A DNA stretch of 64,000 nucleotides from Thalassobacillus sp. CUG 92003. GTDB taxonomy: Bacteria; Bacillota; Bacilli; Bacillales; Halobacillaceae. The notes beneath the pieces were generated by a model, which did not search any database, had not been told where the DNA came from, and worked only from the letters and a program-made list of their open reading frames with translations. Location of the stretch: the NCBI RefSeq assembly GCF_013618635.1, contig NZ_JABLSJ010000001.1, positions 1 through 64,000 on the forward strand. The letters run 5' to 3'. Shown piece by piece: positions 61,160 through 64,000 of the stretch (position 1 is the first letter of the stretch; the number at the start of each line of letters is the position of its first letter). A program made the translations under genes and the position numbers.

Positions 61160-64000
61160 GTGAAACTGGTCGATACGTCCATTAAGCGGCCCGTTGGTGT
61201 CATAATGATCGTGGCAGCGATTCTGGCGTTGGGCTTTGTGTCGCTGCGCGGACTTACGATTGATTTATACCCTGAAATCGATTTACCTGTCGCCGTTGTG
61301 TCTACGGAATATACTGATGCTGCTCCGCAGGAAGTTGAAAAGTTGGTCAGCCGGCCAGTCGAGTCGGTTGTCAGTTCGATTGAAGGTCTGGAAACCGTGC
61401 AATCGCAGTCCCAAAAAGGATCCTCGGTTGTTTTTATGCAGTTTAATACAGGGGTAGACCTCGACAGCACCCTTCTCGAAGTCCGGGAACAAGTGGATCA
61501 AGTTACCGGAGCTTTGCCTGAAGGGGCTGGGGAGCCAAGCGTCCTCAGGTTCGACCCTCAGCAGATTCCTGTCATGTGGGTCGGATTATCCGGCGACTCT
61601 CCCCAACGCCTTCAGGAGATCGCAGAAGACCAGCTCGTTCCGTTTTTTGAGCGTCAGGGAGGTGTTGCTTCAGTCAGCATCGAAGGCAGTCAAACACGCG
61701 AGGTGCAAGTCCTCGTCGATCGTGCCCAAATGTCGCAGTACGGGATAACGTCTGAAACGATTGTTCAGACGTTGAACGCCTCTAATCAGTCGGCCTCGGC
61801 CGGCTCTATAGATAAAGGTAAACAGGATTTGCAAATTCGACTGCAAGGGGAATTTGAGTCCGTCAAAGATATTGAAGAAACAATCATTCAATCAGAAAGC
61901 GGCGCAAAAGTCGAACTGGGCCAGCTGGCAGAGGTTGAGGATACGTTCCGTGAAGCTTCTACAGTCTCTAAAGTGAATGACGAGGACTCGGTCGTATTGT
62001 CTGTTTTGAAAAAAACGGACGGTAATACGGTTGAAACCGCCAATAATGTGAGCGCTGCGATGGATGAAATCAGTGCCGATTTGCCTGAGAATGTCCAATT
62101 GGAGACGGTGCTCGACACGTCAGACTTTATTAAAACATCGATCAATTCGGTCGTGCTGAACATCATCTTAGGTGGTATTTTCTCCATTTCCGTTCTCTTG
62201 CTTTTCCTTAAAAGTATACGGGCTACGCTGGTCATCGGCCTTTCAATTCCCATAGCGATCATTTCGACGTTTATCCTGATGTATTTTACAGGGGAAACGT
62301 TGAACGTGCTGACCATGGGCGGACTCGCGCTCGGTATTGGGATGATGGTCGATAGTTCGATCGTCATTTTAGAAAATATTGTAAGCTACCGGCAGCGTGG
62401 CTTTACGATACGCGAAGCGGCTAAGGAAGGTGCGTCTGAACTTGCTCCGGCCGTCATTGCCTCGGCCACCACGACATTGGTCGTCTTTTTGCCGATCATT
62501 TTTGTGGAAGGCATTGCGTCTGAACTCTTTACGCCGCTAGCTTTGACGATTTCGTTTGCGTTGATTGCCTCTCTGGCCGTTTCAGTCACCTTGATTCCGA
62601 TGCTATCATCCAAACTGTTGACCAAATCCTTGCAGCAACACGGCCGCCGATATTGGTTCGATCGCTTTTTGGACAAAGTGAACAACGGGTATCGTGCAAT
62701 GCTCAGATGGGTGTTGAAATTCCGGAAAACGGTTGTCGCGGTAACCGTCGCATTAATCGCCGGCAGCGCCGCTCTGATCCCTTTGATCGGTACAGAGTTC
62801 ATCCCACCTTCTGATCAAGGTCAAATCGAAGTGGATGTGAACGCACCGGCCGGAACATCGCTCACATCCACAGAAGAGATCACAACGAACGTGAATGAGC
62901 GTCTCGAGCCTTTTCAGGACGTTATCGCTACCAACTATCTCACGATCGGCGGTGGAGGGTTTGAAAGCTTTTCATCTTCTTCCAACCAAGCGACGTTTAC
63001 GATCCAATTGGTAGAACCCGGGAAACGGGAGCGGTCTACGCTGGAAGTCATGCGTGACATCGATGAAGCGGTGAGTGACGTGCCCGGAGCCGAGATTAAC
63101 GTAACGGAACTGAGCGCAGGTCTTGGCACAGGTCCGCCGATTGAAATCCAATTGAATGGGCCCAATTATGAAGTGTTAGATGAGCTTGCTCAGCAAACGG
63201 TTTATACGATTGAAGACATCGAGGGCATCAATAATCCTGAATCCTCGACCGATGAGGCGCGTCCGGAAATGAGGATCAACGTTGATCGGGATAAAGCCGC
63301 TCAATACGGGATGAGTTATCAGCAAGTGATTGGCCAAGTCCAGCTAGGTTTTAATGGACAAATTGCGACGCGTTATCGGGATGATGGCGATGAAATTAAT
63401 GTCCGGTTGATTCTTCCGGAAAAAGAGCGGCGATCGATCGCGGATTTGGAAAATATGGCCTTGCAAACACCGCAGGGTTCGATGGTGCCTCTCGCTTCGA
63501 TTGCATCTCTCGAACAAATACAAGGCCCGGAAACGTTGCTGCGAGAAAACCAGCAGCGGCAAGTGAATGTGGAGAGTGAAGTGGTTGATCGTGATCTCGG
63601 CAGTGTAACAGAGGATATTCGCGATCGTATGGAAACGTTGAATATCCCTGAAGAATACTCGTATGAAATCGGGGGACAGTCTCAAGATATGCAGGACTCA
63701 TTTGGGGATTTATCACTGGCATTGGTGTTCTCGGTATTCCTCGTTTATGCTGTGATGGCTGTACAATTTGAAAACTTCTTATTCCCATTCATCATCATGT
63801 TTTCACTGCCGGCCACGATTATCGGTGTGGTACTCGGTATGGTTGTGACAGGACTGCCGTTCAGTTTGCCGGCGTTTGTCGGCATCATTATGTTGGCGGG
63901 TATCGTGGTCAATAACGCGATTGTGTTAGTGGACTACATCAATATTCTGAGGCGAAAAGGTGCCGATCGCTTTGAAGCGATTCTGGAAGCTGGACCGAAC
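61160..64000 (+). CDS. RND family efflux permease (AcrB/SwrC-like), 3' end outside the window
   Basis: A continuous frame of 947 codons from GTG 61160 to the last base. It starts MKLVDTSIKRPVGVIMIVAA and has the porter domain with YPEIDLPVAVVSTEY. The membrane motif GGLALGIGMMVDSSIVILEN contains the TM4 Asp, and a second porter domain follows. The repeat of the membrane half starts near LVFSVFLVYAVMAVQFENF and continues off the end. SwrC-type pumps are about 1050 residues, so roughly 100 are missing. GAGGAGG of the upstream gene end supplies the ribosome site. It probably exports amphiphiles or drugs. Confidence 0.93.
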   Translation, partial: MKLVDTSIKRPVGVIMIVAAILALGFVSLRGLTIDLYPEIDLPVAVVSTEYTDAAPQEVEKLVSRPVESVVSSIEGLETVQSQSQKGSSVVFMQFNTGVDLDSTLLEVREQVDQVTGALPEGAGEPSVLRFDPQQIPVMWVGLSGDSPQRLQEIAEDQLVPFFERQGGVASVSIEGSQTREVQVLVDRAQMSQYGITSETIVQTLNASNQSASAGSIDKGKQDLQIRLQGEFESVKDIEETIIQSESGAKVELGQLAEVEDTFREASTVSKVNDEDSVVLSVLKKTDGNTVETANNVSAAMDEISADLPENVQLETVLDTSDFIKTSINSVVLNIILGGIFSISVLLLFLKSIRATLVIGLSIPIAIISTFILMYFTGETLNVLTMGGLALGIGMMVDSSIVILENIVSYRQRGFTIREAAKEGASELAPAVIASATTTLVVFLPIIFVEGIASELFTPLALTISFALIASLAVSVTLIPMLSSKLLTKSLQQHGRRYWFDRFLDKVNNGYRAMLRWVLKFRKTVVAVTVALIAGSAALIPLIGTEFIPPSDQGQIEVDVNAPAGTSLTSTEEITTNVNERLEPFQDVIATNYLTIGGGGFESFSSSSNQATFTIQLVEPGKRERSTLEVMRDIDEAVSDVPGAEINVTELSAGLGTGPPIEIQLNGPNYEVLDELAQQTVYTIEDIEGINNPESSTDEARPEMRINVDRDKAAQYGMSYQQVIGQVQLGFNGQIATRYRDDGDEINVRLILPEKERRSIADLENMALQTPQGSMVPLASIASLEQIQGPETLLRENQQRQVNVESEVVDRDLGSVTEDIRDRMETLNIPEEYSYEIGGQSQDMQDSFGDLSLALVFSVFLVYAVMAVQFENFLFPFIIMFSLPATIIGVVLGMVVTGLPFSLPAFVGIIMLAGIVVNNAIVLVDYINILRRKGADRFEAILEAGPN

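Overview
The window is a moderate-G+C Bacillota chromosome segment from an endospore-forming member of the Bacillaceae, probably a halophile or salt-tolerant species. The backbone follows the order I know from Bacillus subtilis almost gene for gene: rpoE-pyrG-ywjG-spo0F-fbaA-tal-murAB-glpX-rho-rpmE-tdk-prfA-prmC-spoIIR-ywlC-mntP-ywlE-rpiB-ywlG-glyA-upp-mnaA-atp operon-ywzB-ywmB-murAA-spoIID-spoIIQ-spoIIID-mbl-flhO-flhP-fabZ. Sporulation genes (spo0F, spoIIR, spoIID, spoIIQ, spoIIID) fix the group. The acidic extracytoplasmic proteins and lipoproteins suggest a saline habitat. The ATP synthase c subunit has the neutrophile-type GxGxGxG helix, not the alkaliphile AxAxAxA type.

Layout. 1-2.6 kb: a palindromic repeat, then yuaF-floT (NfeD-like protein and flotillin). 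2.9-19.5 kb: transcription, nucleotide, sugar-phosphate, cell-wall, translation and sporulation housekeeping genes with many intrinsic terminators. 19.5-19.7 kb: a dense DnaA-box cluster upstream of ywlC. 19.8-26.6 kb: tRNA modification, Mn efflux, protein-arginine phosphatase, pentose and one-carbon metabolism, uracil salvage, UDP-ManNAc formation. 27.2-29.4 kb: an inserted secreted subtilase. 29.5-36.9 kb: the F1Fo ATP synthase operon atpZIBEFHAGDC. 36.9-37.2 kb: an unusual array of about fifteen 19-21 bp repeats. 37.4-47.4 kb: an 11-gene complex I operon (nuoABCDHIJKLMN) lacking nuoEFG and carrying a candidate CcpA site at its promoter; this operon is the main departure from the B. subtilis order. 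47.6-57.1 kb: murAA, sporulation engulfment genes, mbl, basal-body rod genes and fabZ. 57.1-64 kb: accessory genes, including small membrane proteins, a YjfB-like protein, an interrupted REP-associated tyrosine transposase (RAYT), an unrecognised 206-residue protein, and a membrane-fusion protein with an RND permease that runs off the window.

Three families of dispersed palindromic repeats occur. Family A (3 copies) and family B (3 copies) belong to the same general class of Bacillaceae intergenic palindromes. Family C is a 43-bp unit found five times, only between 51.2 and 58.9 kb, with one copy immediately upstream of the RAYT gene. The conserved ends of family C, its covarying central hairpin and the adjacent Y1/HUH transposase together look like a Gram-positive REP/RAYT pair, which I consider the most interesting system here. 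The RAYT reading frame is broken only by one TGA codon at a Trp position that is conserved in the family.
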